DNA of 64,000 nt from CAVRTJ01 sp964507185 (GCA_964507185.1 CAZDOY010000009.1:1-64000); one strand, 5' to 3'; positions 1 through 7,890 are shown, counted from the first letter of the stretch. The notes: generated from the letters alone by a model not told the origin. A program made the numbers and translations.

Positions 1-44
1 GGGGTCATATATGGTTTCTATATAAGACACCGGCAACTTCCCCT

Positions 45-1130
45 TTACAGTTCGTCCAACGGGCTCCTGACGCCTTTTCCTCCACGGTTGAGCACATGGG
101 TGTAAATCATGGTGGTTTTCACGTCTTTATGGCCGAGCAGTTCCTGGACGGTCCTGATATCGTAGCCGCGTTCCAGGAGCTGGGTGGCGAAGGAATGGCG
201 GAAAGTGTGGCAGGTAGCCCGCTTCGTGAGTCCTGCCCTTCTCACAGCGTCCGCAACCGCCTTTTGGATGACGGACTCGTGAACGTGGTGCCGCCCCTCT
301 TGTCCGGTTCTGGGATTTTTCCACCGGTTCTCCTGCGGAAACACCCACTGCCAGCGCCAGTCCTTCGCGGCATTCCGGTACTTGCGTTCCAATGCGTCCG
401 GTAGCAGGACACGCCCCCACCCTTCGGCCAAGTCCCGCTCGTGGATCACCTTGACCTTCTTCAGGTGATCACGAATCCTGACCTTGAGCGATTCGGGGAG
501 CATGGTTATCCTGTCCTTTGCGCCCTTTCCATCGCGGACGAGGATCTCGCCCCGGGAGAAATCGACGTCCTGAACCCGCAACCGCAGGCACTCCATAAGC
601 CGCAGGCCCGCGCCATACATCAGCGAAGCCATGAGCCACTTTTCGCCCTGCAAGACGGCCAGGACGGATTGGACTTCCTCCCGTGACATGACGACCGGGA
701 GTCGTTTCGGCTTCTTTGCCCGAACCACTTCACCCAGGTCCCCGATTTTGCGGCCGAGGACGTGGCGGTACAGGAAGAGGAGGGCGCTCAGGGCCTGGGT
801 TTGCGTCGAGGCGCTGACCTTGCCGTGGACGGCCAGATCGGTGAGGAAGGCATTGATCTGGCGCTCACCCATCTCCAAGGGGTGACGCTTCCCGTGGAAA
901 AGGATAAAGCGTTTGATCCATTGAGAGTAGCTTTGCACCGTCCGGCGGCTGTAATGCCGGGCCTGCAAAGCGTCCCGGACGCAGTCCATAAGCTTCTCGC
1001 CTCGCCCGGGATCGTACGCGCCCGGCGGGTCGCGCATGAGGAGCGATCGAGAGCCGTTTGGGCGACACACCTGATAAGCAAAGTGTTGGAACGTTTCTCC
1101 AACGCTAGCGTCGTGCAGATTCTGGTGCAT
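45..1130 (-). CDS. intI: Integron integrase (IntI-type tyrosine recombinase)
   Basis: Site-specific recombinase of the integron family, 361 residues from the ATG at 1130. The tyrosine-recombinase catalytic set is visible: Arg in GAGLRLMECLRL, Lys in GKGAKDR, the HTFRHSFAT box, LLGHKD, and the nucleophile in YTHV near the C-terminus. Between the Lys and the His box lies an ALERKY...WRWQWVFP segment, the extra motif that separates integron integrases from XerC/XerD. The N-terminal core-binding domain (HYSRRTVQSY) is intact. The chosen ATG has GGGAG just upstream; a TTG at 1154 and an ATG at 1037 in the same frame are alternatives, and the conserved region starts only after the latter. No attC-like cassette is visible on either side, so the integrase may be a lone chromosomal copy. 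Family assignment is firm; activity is not known. Confidence 0.9.
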   Translation of the reverse strand: MHQNLHDASVGETFQHFAYQVCRPNGSRSLLMRDPPGAYDPGRGEKLMDCVRDALQARHYSRRTVQSYSQWIKRFILFHGKRHPLEMGERQINAFLTDLAVHGKVSASTQTQALSALLFLYRHVLGRKIGDLGEVVRAKKPKRLPVVMSREEVQSVLAVLQGEKWLMASLMYGAGLRLMECLRLRVQDVDFSRGEILVRDGKGAKDRITMLPESLKVRIRDHLKKVKVIHERDLAEGWGRVLLPDALERKYRNAAKDWRWQWVFPQENRWKNPRTGQEGRHHVHESVIQKAVADAVRRAGLTKRATCHTFRHSFATQLLERGYDIRTVQELLGHKDVKTTMIYTHVLNRGGKGVRSPLDEL

Positions 1131-1181
1131 GCTCCCTGGCTCCCTTGATGACAAACACAGTATCGTCCCTCCCGTCTTGCT

Positions 1182-1198
1182 GCGTCAAGTGTTGACGC
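1182..1198. promoter_or_regulatory. 17-bp perfect palindrome upstream of intI
   Basis: GCGTCAA-gtg-TTGACGC, seven-base arms with a three-base spacer, about 50 bases upstream of the chosen intI start. Its position suits an operator for the integrase gene or part of an attI region, but it does not match the integrase core-site consensus that I know. Function is inference only. Confidence 0.35.
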
Positions 1199-1392
1199 GC
1201 CTGGAGGCGCAGTGATCGAGTGAATAGTGCGCCTTGCGGCGCGGTGAAGGCGAGGGGGGCCTACGAAGACGTCCCTGGGTGAAGAAGTGAGGCGCAGGAT
1301 GACCTGCGAAGAAGCCCTCAGGTGAGGGGGAATGCTTACGTTCTTGTACCCCCCAGTTGCCCGTTCCGTCCCGCGTCAACGACGCGGGCGCC

Positions 1393-1492
1393 NNNNNNNN
1401 NNNNNNNNNNNNNNNNNNNNNNNNNNNNNNNNNNNNNNNNNNNNNNNNNNNNNNNNNNNNNNNNNNNNNNNNNNNNNNNNNNNNNNNNNNNN
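1393..1492. other. Assembly gap (100 N)
   Basis: Exactly 100 N, probably a placeholder of unknown true length. A tandem CTCTGTG repeat abuts the right side, which may be why assembly broke here. Confidence 0.95.
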
Positions 1493-1519
1493 TTCTCTGT
1501 GCCCTCTGTGTGCTCTGTG
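1493..1519 (+). repeat. Nonamer tandem repeat, core CTCTGTG
   Basis: Three consecutive nine-base units, each two variable bases followed by CTCTGTG, then GTTAAG. Unlike the other short words of this window the period is nine, not seven. It begins at the first base after the N run, so more units may be hidden in the gap. Confidence 0.7.
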
Positions 1520-1545
1520 GTTAAGCCAACGCCGCGGTAACGCGC

Positions 1546-1899
1546 TCAGTACGCGTGCGTCCCGAGGACCACCTCGACGCCGAACTTGTTCGTCAGCAGG
1601 GTCTTCATCTCGTCAAAGTCGATGGGGCACTGCGCGGTCTCCATGGCCAGCTTCATGCAGGTCCCCATGTGCACGACCTCGATCTCGCGGCCGAGCATCT
1701 TCGTGACCTCGTTCAGGAGCTTCACCCTGGGGAAGGTCAGCCCGGGGCAGTCGCCGCAGTGCGTCATGGCGACGAGTTCGATGTCGTCGTAGCGGGCGAA
1801 TTCTCCGTTCCTCTCCGCCATACCCTTATGACACTTTGCACACGCGATACACGACGCATCCTGGATCCGTTTGCAGTACAGCACGGCTATCCTGGCCAT
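1546..1899 (-). CDS. CGGC domain-containing protein
   Basis: Small soluble protein of 117 residues matching the CGGC family, which takes its name from a cysteine motif and is thought to bind metal. Visible cysteines are at positions 9, 17, 20 and 23 (CIACAKCHK region), the HCGDCPG motif near residues 48-53, one in GTCMKLAM and one in QCPIDF. The substrate is unknown. It follows the cysteine-rich TroA-like gene by about 100 bases on the same strand with no promoter that I can see between them, so the two are probably co-transcribed from the sigma-54 promoter near 3061-3074. The start ATG at 1899 is preceded by GGGGGGAACC. Confidence 0.8.
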   Translation of the reverse strand: MARIAVLYCKRIQDASCIACAKCHKGMAERNGEFARYDDIELVAMTHCGDCPGLTFPRVKLLNEVTKMLGREIEVVHMGTCMKLAMETAQCPIDFDEMKTLLTNKFGVEVVLGTHAY

Positions 1900-1998
1900 G
1901 GTTCCCCCCTTTCGTCTTCTCGTCCGTCGCGACGGGACTCGTGCAACGCAGGCGCACCGGCCCGTCTCCGGCGCGCCAGAACCTGGTTCGATCCGTCG

Positions 1999-2925
1999 TC
2001 AGGTCTTTGCGGCGTCCTTGAGCGCCTTGACCATGTTGTCGAAGAGCGCCTGGTAGGTCTTGGCGCCCGGGATGTCTTCGATGGAGGAGGGCACCTCGAT
2101 CACCTTGGCCTTCGTGCCCGCCCTGAACGCCCGGCCATATTCCGGTGGCGTGTTGGGATCCACGATGACGACCTGCACCTTCATCTTCTTGACGTGCTCG
2201 ACCAGTGTCTGGGGCGAGGGCAGTTCGCCCGGTTTCTCGGTGCACGCCGCGAAGGTCGGGCCGCCGATCTGCGAGAAGTTCTGCCACCCGCACTGCGCGG
2301 TGAAGACGCGGAGCCCGGACAACGGCTTGAGCGCCGCCTGCCAGCGTGAGATGTCAGCCTTGATCTGCCTGTCGAAGGCTTCGGCGTTGGCCAGGAAGTA
2401 CGCCTTCTTGTCCGGTCTCATCTCCGCCAATCCCTCGGCCACGTTGCGCGCCATGACGGGGGCGTTCGCGGGATTGAGCCAGAAGAACGGGTTCCCGTAC
2501 ATGAAGGAGATTTCGACGTAGGCGTCGCACGTGCTCATGGGGACGTTGACCCTCTTTGCGCCCAGCGAGACGTTTATCCATACCGGCCTTTGCTTCATGG
2601 GCCTCGCTTCCGCCTTGTCCAGCAGCCGGACGCTGTCGTGTATGGCCGCCGATTCGTTGAAGAACCCGGTCCAGACGACCGCGTCGGCCTTCAGGAGGCG
2701 ACCGCGGACGGCCGATTCGACCATCAGGTCCTTCCTGAGGATGCAGCCTTTGAAGAGGGTGAAGGTGTCGACCTGGTCGCCGCCTACGACCTTGACGATG
2801 GCCTCGATGTCCGGCTCCGTCACGGCCACGGAGAGCTTGCCGCCCTGGCCGCACCAGGCCTTTGCGCCGACCAGAACGGAAACGACCGCAGCGATTGCGA
2901 TTATCCAGTGATTCTTGTTCTTCAT
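1999..2925 (-). CDS. TroA/ZnuA-like periplasmic binding protein with Cys in place of His ligands
   Basis: 308 residues with an N-terminal signal peptide and the fold markers of the TroA/ZnuA superfamily: VTEPDIEAIVKVVGG at the start of the mature part, NPFFWLNPAN in place of the usual DPHxWLDP, and VQVVIVDPNTPP in place of the fifth strand that carries the acidic ligand. The histidine ligands of zinc and manganese binders are absent. The corresponding places hold FKGCILRKD and AQCGWQNF, and further cysteines are in STCDAY and TFAACTE. No ABC permease or ATPase lies nearby. A close paralogue is at 6459-7388. Start chosen at 2925 because GGAGGTGGGGCC precedes it; the in-frame extension upstream is not signal-like. 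The bound ligand is unknown. Confidence 0.8.
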   Translation of the reverse strand: MKNKNHWIIAIAAVVSVLVGAKAWCGQGGKLSVAVTEPDIEAIVKVVGGDQVDTFTLFKGCILRKDLMVESAVRGRLLKADAVVWTGFFNESAAIHDSVRLLDKAEARPMKQRPVWINVSLGAKRVNVPMSTCDAYVEISFMYGNPFFWLNPANAPVMARNVAEGLAEMRPDKKAYFLANAEAFDRQIKADISRWQAALKPLSGLRVFTAQCGWQNFSQIGGPTFAACTEKPGELPSPQTLVEHVKKMKVQVVIVDPNTPPEYGRAFRAGTKAKVIEVPSSIEDIPGAKTYQALFDNMVKALKDAAKT

Positions 2926-3048
2926 GGCCCCACCTCCATCTGCTTCGTCGAATTCCGCCGGGAGACGGCGTGCAGAGGCCGGAAACACCGGCCTGCACGG
3001 CGGAATGGTTCCGGACGCGATCCCGGTTCCCGGGCCTCCCCAACGCAC

Positions 3049-3076
3049 GCGGCAACACGTGCAAGCTTCCTGCCAG
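3049..3076 (-). promoter_or_regulatory. Sigma-54 promoter of the TroA-like/CGGC operon
   Basis: On the minus strand TGGCAGG-AAGC-TTGCA gives GG (3074-3073), ten bases, GC (3062-3061), the canonical -24/-12 spacing and nearly the consensus sequence. Predicted start of transcription is about 3049, 125 bases before the ATG at 2925. Confidence 0.75.
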
Positions 3077-3151
3077 TCACGGCCCCGACGTGCTCATGCC
3101 CTAAACATAATGCTCTGCCGCCCCCCTGTCATCGATCCGGGCGGGCGGCAG

Positions 3152-3170
3152 GTGATGCATAGTGCATCAC
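3152..3170. promoter_or_regulatory. Candidate enhancer site for a sigma-54 activator
   Basis: Perfect 19-bp palindrome GTGATGCA-tag-TGCATCAC, centred about 110 bases upstream of the predicted sigma-54 transcription start, overlapping the stop codon of the TrmO-like gene. Its core TGCA-N3-TGCA recurs upstream of the second sigma-54 promoter of this region (8011-8021). Confidence 0.6.
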
Positions 3171-3811
3171 TCTTCGGAGCGAGCCTCCCGGCTCCCCTTG
3201 TGCGAAGTCACCGCGCGGGTGTCCTCCTTCTTCCTGCTTCCCTTCTCGAGATCAAGCCATCCGCACGCCGGCGCTTCGGCCACGTCGTAGTCCGACACGT
3301 AGGGCTTGATGTCCAGAAGCGGCGTACCGTCGAGAAGGTCCGCGCCCGTCACCTGGAGGAAGCGCCCGTCGATCTTCACCAGCCTCACCAGGGACAGACC
3401 GACAGGATTGGGACGCCTCGGCGAGCGCGTGGCGAAGAGTCCCCTCAACACGTCGCTTCGCCTCGGCTTGAGGAGCAGATCGTGTCCCTGGCTCCGGTGC
3501 AGGACCGTCAGCAGCCACAGGTGGCTGAACCCCCCCAGGTCCTGCAATCCCTGCTCGAACTCCGGGAACACTTCGACCGTCCCCCGTCCCACCCGCTTGA
3601 AATGCCTGGGAGGCTCGCGGTAGGTGATGAAGGGTGTCCGGACGATGCCTATGGGAGTGACGCGCCAGCTGAGCGCCGATCCCGGACCCGCCGGCGTGTC
3701 TCCCGCGGATCGCACGCCGCCCCCACCGGAGGGTTCCCCGCTCCTCACGTCCTCTCTCCGTCCCTCCCCATGCCGGGTAACGGCCTCAAAGTACATCGGC
3801 TTATCACGCAT
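3167..3811 (-). CDS. TrmO-like tRNA methyltransferase (TsaA/VirR family)
   Basis: 214 residues. From residue about 50 the sequence follows the TsaA/TrmO family, in which TrmO N6-methylates threonylcarbamoyl-adenosine 37 of tRNA with S-adenosylmethionine: PIGIVRTPF, FSHLWLLTVLH, RSPRRPNPVGLSLVRL, LDGTPLLDIKPYVSDYD. The first 45 residues are a poorly conserved extension rich in Gly and Arg. The start ATG at 3811 is preceded by GGAGGTGGGAC. Upstream hairpins at 3875-3930 separate it from the cytochrome genes. Some members of the family act on other substrates in metal or stress contexts, so the exact function is less sure than the family. Confidence 0.85.
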   Translation of the reverse strand: MRDKPMYFEAVTRHGEGRREDVRSGEPSGGGGVRSAGDTPAGPGSALSWRVTPIGIVRTPFITYREPPRHFKRVGRGTVEVFPEFEQGLQDLGGFSHLWLLTVLHRSQGHDLLLKPRRSDVLRGLFATRSPRRPNPVGLSLVRLVKIDGRFLQVTGADLLDGTPLLDIKPYVSDYDVAEAPACGWLDLEKGSRKKEDTRAVTSHKGSREARSEE

Positions 3812-3874
3812 GTCCCACCTCCGTGGCGCGCGCCCCGACCGTCATGGGGCCGCGTTTCGTGAATCGTCATGTGC

Positions 3875-3930
3875 TCCTCCGGCGCATCGGAGGATTCGGG
3901 ACGGCGGCATTCCCCGGACACCGCCGTCCC
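3875..3930 (-). terminator. Double hairpin after the cytochrome b gene
   Basis: Two perfect inverted repeats in tandem: GGGACGGCGG/CCGCCGTCCC (arms 3898-3907 and 3921-3930) and TCCTCCG/CGGAGGA (arms 3875-3881 and 3888-3894). They lie downstream of the cytochrome b stop codon at 3971. There is no clear T-run, so transcription arrest is plausible but not certain. Confidence 0.5.
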
Positions 3931-3970
3931 GGCGCACCCGGACCGGGCGTACAGAAAACCCCGGGATGCG

Positions 3971-4570
3971 TTACTCCTCCTCCATGAGTTCCCAGCCGAA
4001 GATCATCGCCTTGATGTTCGTGAGCGGGGTGTGCCCCGTCGTCGTGAGATAGACGTGGCTTACCAGGAACGCCAACAGCAGGAATGCCCCCAGGACGTGG
4101 GTGGTGGCGGCGGCCTTGAGCGTCCAGGCCGGCCAGCCGTGCGCGGTCAATTCGGGGTAGAAGAAGTAGATCAGCCCGCTCGTGACCTGCACGGGGATGA
4201 TGAGCAACTTGAAGCCGAGGTAGGCAAGCCGCTGAAGAGGGTTCAGCTTGGCCGTTCGGCTCTTGCGCACGGGGTGCGGCGCGCCGCGGAAGATGCCGGT
4301 CAGGTAGAACCCTGCCATCTCCCTGAGAAACTTGCGCGTGGGAACGTACTGCTTCCATTCCCCGGTCGTGAAGTGCCAGAAGACGGCGAAGACGATGAGC
4401 ACGATCAGTGCAAGCGCCAGGATGTCGTGCAGGTTGACCGCCGTCGCGTAGCCGAGGAGGTCGAAGGTCCCGTGCACCTCGAGCCCGGTGATTACGAGGC
4501 CGATGATGAGCAGGGCCTGGGTCCAGTGCCAGAACCGCTCGAAACGCTTATACAGAACGACGCGCGTCAT
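3971..4570 (-). CDS. Membrane cytochrome b (b561/HydC-like), partner of the octaheme cytochrome
   Basis: 199 residues with four predicted membrane helices and the histidines typical of di-heme cytochrome b561-like subunits of hydrogenases, formate dehydrogenases and thiosulfate reductases: ERFWHWTQALL in helix I, VNLHDILAL and FAVFWHF in helix II, and THVLGAF and LVSHVYL in helix IV. Such subunits exchange electrons with the quinone pool. The ATG overlaps the stop of the octaheme cytochrome gene in an ATGA (4567-4570), so the two are translationally coupled. The likely role is to link menaquinol to the periplasmic cytochrome. The direction of electron flow cannot be read from sequence. Confidence 0.85.
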   Translation of the reverse strand: MTRVVLYKRFERFWHWTQALLIIGLVITGLEVHGTFDLLGYATAVNLHDILALALIVLIVFAVFWHFTTGEWKQYVPTRKFLREMAGFYLTGIFRGAPHPVRKSRTAKLNPLQRLAYLGFKLLIIPVQVTSGLIYFFYPELTAHGWPAWTLKAAATTHVLGAFLLLAFLVSHVYLTTTGHTPLTNIKAMIFGWELMEEE

Positions 4571-6255
4571 TTTTCCCTCCTGGTCCAGTGGAAGAAGATC
4601 CGGCCGCCGCCGTGGACCACCACGGCCACGCACGACAGCATCACGACGACCCAGCCCAGGTCGCTCTCGTGCTTCTCCCGGTCGCGCCCGGGGAGATAGA
4701 AACCCTTGAGCGCGGCCAGCCTGCCGTTGGGCGAGTGGCAATCGGCGCACTGCAACGCGTCCTTCGCGGGCGCGACCATGTGCGTTATAGGCCAGACCAT
4801 GTTCGTCCGGATGAAGCCGTAGTGACCGCTGTAAGGCAGCCCGGAGATCTCCATGCCCGTCTTGATGGCCGCGGGCCAGCTGTGGTCCACCCAGAAGGCC
4901 CCGGACCCTTTCTGGCCGTAGAGGTGCGGCGTCACGAGCTTGTCGAGGACCGTATCGTAGGGCTGCTTTCCTTTGTGGACCTTGAAGGGCCAGATCTTGG
5001 CGTTGGGATCCGTGTACGAGCCGTCGGGGCGATTGATCCAGACGGGCCGCGTCTGAGGCAGCTTGTCCGTCGCCAGCAGGAACTTCATGCTGCCGTCGAA
5101 CCACATGTAGGAAGGCTTGACGTTCCGCTTCCAGACCATGCTGCCGTGGATGGTCGCATAGGTTATGTTGCCGTCCTTGTCGCGCGTCTCGTAGGCGCGG
5201 CCGCCTTTCAGTTTTCCAGCCGTGGACCAGTCCCACCACACGTTGCTGGCTTCGCTTCCTCGCGCGTAGGCCGGGATGTGGCACGTCTGGCAGGCCACCT
5301 TGCGGTAGTGGCGGTTAAGAACGAACGACTTGTGAGGCGCTTCCCCGTGGCAGTTGGTGCACGCGATGTGGTCGAGCTTCTGGCCCGGGTACGCCGGCTT
5401 CTCCTGCATATCGGCGGGAAGGGGATAATCGGGGCCCGCGATGTGATGGCCCTCCGCGGTGTGGCAGTCCACGCAGTCCATCCCCGCACCGTCCTTGGCC
5501 ATGTGCACGTCCTCGGCTTTGTCGCACTTCAGGAGCGTGTAGTCCAGGTCGCCGTGCTTGGTCGCGTCGCCTCCACCTCCGAAGAAGTGACAGGTTCCGC
5601 AGTTGGCCAGTCCGGGCCGCCCCACGTGCTGGGCGACCTCGTCCAGCGGCACGGCGGGGTTCGGCAGACCCGCCGCCTCTTTTTCGTAGTCCCCCGTCGT
5701 GTCGTGGCAGACGAGACAGTCCACGTTGTGCGGGTCCTTGAAATTGAAGCTGCTGTCCTTCCATCCGTACCCCACGTGGCACTTGGTGCAGGCGGGGTAG
5801 TTGCCGCCCCGGATGCTGATGCAGAAGTTGTTGATCAGCCACGTGCCCTTGCCGTAGTCCTCGTAACCCTTCCGTTCGGGGTGCCACAGCCAGTGTTTGG
5901 ACGTCATGACCTGGTCGGCCGCCTTGTTGTGGCAGGTCAGGCACGCGTCCGTCACCGCAGAGCCGTCGCCCTCCGGGAACGGGCCCTTGAGAGCCGCGAA
6001 CGTGCTGTGGTCCGCGGTGCTCATGGTGCTGGCACGTTCGTGGGCCTGGAGATAGGGATGGGCATCCGCCTTCTCTGCGGGGGCATCCGCGGCTTTCGCG
6101 GACACGGCCCCGGACGCCAGGATCGCGATGCCCAGGCCTGTCATGATCATCCACTTGAGAAGGGCAGGGCCGTGGTCCGGCCGGGGAGGCCGGCCGGGCC
6201 TCCAGCGGTTCTTCGAGGACCCGCTCCCTTGTGTTTTGTTTTTGGATTGCTGCAT
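4567..6255 (-). CDS. Octaheme cytochrome c, OTR (tetrathionate reductase-like) family
   Basis: 562 residues with an N-terminal signal or anchor (about 32-55), eight CxxCH heme motifs (residues about 105, 156, 180, 219, 261, 299, 322, 503) and a C-terminal membrane helix (about 534-549). The heme number, the long heme-free stretch between the seventh and eighth motifs, and the SKHW element after the first motif fit the octaheme tetrathionate reductase family. Those enzymes reduce tetrathionate, nitrite or hydroxylamine in vitro; the true substrate is often unknown. It is coupled to a cytochrome b and sits between two Cys-type TroA-like genes. The start ATG has GGGAG upstream. I am sure of the multiheme type and moderately sure of the OTR assignment. 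Confidence 0.82.
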   Translation of the reverse strand: MQQSKNKTQGSGSSKNRWRPGRPPRPDHGPALLKWMIMTGLGIAILASGAVSAKAADAPAEKADAHPYLQAHERASTMSTADHSTFAALKGPFPEGDGSAVTDACLTCHNKAADQVMTSKHWLWHPERKGYEDYGKGTWLINNFCISIRGGNYPACTKCHVGYGWKDSSFNFKDPHNVDCLVCHDTTGDYEKEAAGLPNPAVPLDEVAQHVGRPGLANCGTCHFFGGGGDATKHGDLDYTLLKCDKAEDVHMAKDGAGMDCVDCHTAEGHHIAGPDYPLPADMQEKPAYPGQKLDHIACTNCHGEAPHKSFVLNRHYRKVACQTCHIPAYARGSEASNVWWDWSTAGKLKGGRAYETRDKDGNITYATIHGSMVWKRNVKPSYMWFDGSMKFLLATDKLPQTRPVWINRPDGSYTDPNAKIWPFKVHKGKQPYDTVLDKLVTPHLYGQKGSGAFWVDHSWPAAIKTGMEISGLPYSGHYGFIRTNMVWPITHMVAPAKDALQCADCHSPNGRLAALKGFYLPGRDREKHESDLGWVVVMLSCVAVVVHGGGRIFFHWTRREK

Positions 6256-6458
6256 GAGAAATCTCCCTGTTTTGACCCGATAGAGTCGCGCGCTTCCCTT
6301 TGGGAAATTCCGGGGTGGAATTCCCTGGTGGCTGAACCGGAATGTCGCCGGGATCCCCGGAGATCCCGCCCGCTAAAGAACCACGGCGGATTTCGGGGGC
6401 AGGCTCGGTCCGAGTACGCCTTCGCCTTCGAGAACGCCCGAGGATATGGTCATCGTTT

Positions 6459-7388
6459 CTATCCTTTTGAGACTGACTTCAGCACGCCGACGAGGTGATC
6501 GAAGAGCGCGCCGTAATTTTTCGCTCCCTGGAGGTCTTCGACGGAGGACGGGACCTCCACGACCCTGGCCTTCGTGATCGTCCGAAAGGCCCTTCCGTAA
6601 GCGGGCGGCGTGTTCGGATCCACGATCACCACCTGCACGCCGAGGCTCTTGACCTCGTCCGCAAGCCGCTTGGGGGTGGGCAGCACGCCCGGCTTGGTCC
6701 GGCAGGCGGCAAATGTCGGACCGCCGATCTGCGAGAAGTTCTGCCACCCGCACTGCGCGCTGAAGATGCGCATCGCCCCCAGGGCGGCGAGTTCCTTCTT
6801 CCATCGAACGATGTCCTTTTGGAGAGAGCGGCTGAACGCGTCGGCGTTGGCCAGGAAGTAGGCCCTGCTGGCCGGCCTGAGATCGCCCAGCCCTTCCGCG
6901 GCGTTGCGCGCGATGACCGCGCCGTTCATGGGATTCAACCAGAAGAAGGGATCCCCGGACATGAAGGAGGCGTCGACGTAGCCCGTGCACGTCGAGGCGG
7001 GTACGTTCACCCTGGAAGCGTCCCTGGATACGTCTATCCAGCTTGCCTTTCCGAAGGCCGACGCCGATTGCGCCGGTAATGTCGCCACGCAGGCGTCGAT
7101 GGCGGCCGATTCGTTGAGAAAGCCGGTCCACACGACGGCGTCCGCCGAGGCGAGTTTCCCTTTCGCGGCCGGCTCCACCGCCAGGTCCTTTCGGAGAATG
7201 CAGCCCTTGAAGAGGGGAAACGCCTCCACCTGGCTGCCCCCGACTGCCTGGACGATGGAAGCGATGTCCGGCTCCGTCACGGCCACGCGGATCTTCCCCC
7301 GCTCGGCGGCCGATGGGGACAGGCAGACCAGCATGACGGCGGCAGCCCCGAATACGATCGCGCGGATCCTGGTGCGCGTATCTCTCAT
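6459..7388 (-). CDS. Second TroA/ZnuA-like binding protein with Cys ligands
   Basis: 309 residues, paralogue of the protein at 1999-2925. It has the same order of features: signal peptide, VTEPDIASIVQAVGG, FKGCILRKDL, ASTCTGY, DPFFWLNP (Phe where zinc binders have His), AQCGWQNFSQIGG, FAACRTKPG and VVIVDPNTPP. The only histidine of the mature protein is near the C-terminus, so a classical Zn/Mn site is impossible. The ATG at 7388 overlaps the stop of the NifX-like gene in an ATGA, which ties it to the sigma-54 promoter at 7875-7888. About 200 bases separate it from the octaheme cytochrome gene downstream. No transport genes are adjacent. Possible ligands are soft metals or a cofactor; this is inference. 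Confidence 0.8.
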   Translation of the reverse strand: MRDTRTRIRAIVFGAAAVMLVCLSPSAAERGKIRVAVTEPDIASIVQAVGGSQVEAFPLFKGCILRKDLAVEPAAKGKLASADAVVWTGFLNESAAIDACVATLPAQSASAFGKASWIDVSRDASRVNVPASTCTGYVDASFMSGDPFFWLNPMNGAVIARNAAEGLGDLRPASRAYFLANADAFSRSLQKDIVRWKKELAALGAMRIFSAQCGWQNFSQIGGPTFAACRTKPGVLPTPKRLADEVKSLGVQVVIVDPNTPPAYGRAFRTITKARVVEVPSSVEDLQGAKNYGALFDHLVGVLKSVSKG

Positions 7389-7851
7389 CTGTCCTTCTCC
7401 TCGCTTGTGAGTCCGTCCGGGCCCGCGGGCTCCGGGGCGCCCGGCATGCGGAAGCCCGGATGATCCAGCATCCCGCAGGCGTAGGCCGCGACGACCTTGA
7501 ACACGCCTCCGCAGAGACCCGGCACTATTTCGATTCCCCGTTGTCGGATTTCCAGGGCGGCGTCCGTGCCGATGGCCCCGCAGAGCAGGACGTCCACCTC
7601 CATCTCCTCGAGTTTCGCGGCTCTCTCCCTGCACTGGAGGTCCTCGCACCGCTTCTCGCCCTGGCGGACCATTCCCCGGTCGTCCAGCCGCCAGAGGCTC
7701 ACTTTCCTGCANNNNNNNNNNNNNNNNNNNNNNNNNNNNNNNNNNNNNNNNNNNNNNNNNNNNNNNNNNNNNNNNNNNNNNNNNNNNNNNNNNNNNNNNN
7801 NNNNNNNNNNNCGGAAACACGATCGTTGAATTCCGGTACGGCCACGAGCAT
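7385..7851 (-). CDS. NifX/NifB-type iron-molybdenum cofactor-binding protein (interrupted by assembly gap)
   Basis: The N-terminus reads MLVAVPEFNDRVS from the ATG at 7851, then 100 N intervene, and the rest continues to 7385. The visible C-terminal half has VDVLLCGAIG, VPGLCGGVFKVVAAYACG and two cysteines in CEDLQC, all typical of the dinitrogenase iron-molybdenum cofactor (NifX/NafY) domain, a fold that carries Fe-S or Mo-Fe clusters. No nitrogenase gene lies in the window, so this is more likely one of the many non-nitrogenase homologues of sulfate reducers. The reading frame across the N run does not close because the gap length is nominal. GGAGGTGTGCC precedes the ATG. Confidence 0.75.
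7712..7811. other. Assembly gap (100 N) inside the NifX-like gene
   Basis: Exactly 100 N. The frames on the two sides do not match over 100 bases, which indicates that the run is a placeholder. Confidence 0.95.
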
Positions 7852-7862
7852 GGCACACCTCC

Positions 7863-7890
7863 GCCGTATCCGGAGCAATGGCCGTGCCAG
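7863..7890 (-). promoter_or_regulatory. Sigma-54 promoter of the NifX-like/TroA-like operon
   Basis: On the minus strand TGGCACG-GCCA-TTGCT, GG at 7888-7887 and GC at 7876-7875 with ten bases between, an essentially perfect match to the consensus. The predicted transcription start is near 7863, only about 12 bases before the ATG, leaving just room for the GGAGGT ribosome site. Confidence 0.85.

Larger units (their letters stand above)
1131..1545. other. Non-coding stretch upstream of intI, with assembly gap
   Basis: This is where attI would be expected, since it lies next to the 5' end of the integrase gene. I see a perfect short palindrome (1182-1198), an AGTGATC-type heptad pair (1211-1228), the assembly gap, and a CTCTGTG repeat right after the gap. 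No gene and no convincing attI or attC core site was found. Confidence 0.5.

Noticed and set aside
1131..1545. attI or attC site beside the integrase
   Set aside because: I looked for GTTRRRY-type core sites and paired imperfect arms and found only an unrelated palindrome; not supportable.
1999..3048. Zinc ABC transporter
   Set aside because: The binding protein lacks histidine ligands and there is no permease or ATPase gene in the neighbourhood.
4588..6498. 636-residue open frame on the plus strand
   Set aside because: Shadow of the octaheme cytochrome gene, whose eight CxxCH motifs are in the other strand.
7385..7851. Part of a nitrogenase locus
   Set aside because: Only the NifX-like domain is present; no nifHDK, nifB or nifEN occurs in the window, and stand-alone NifX-like proteins are common in anaerobes.
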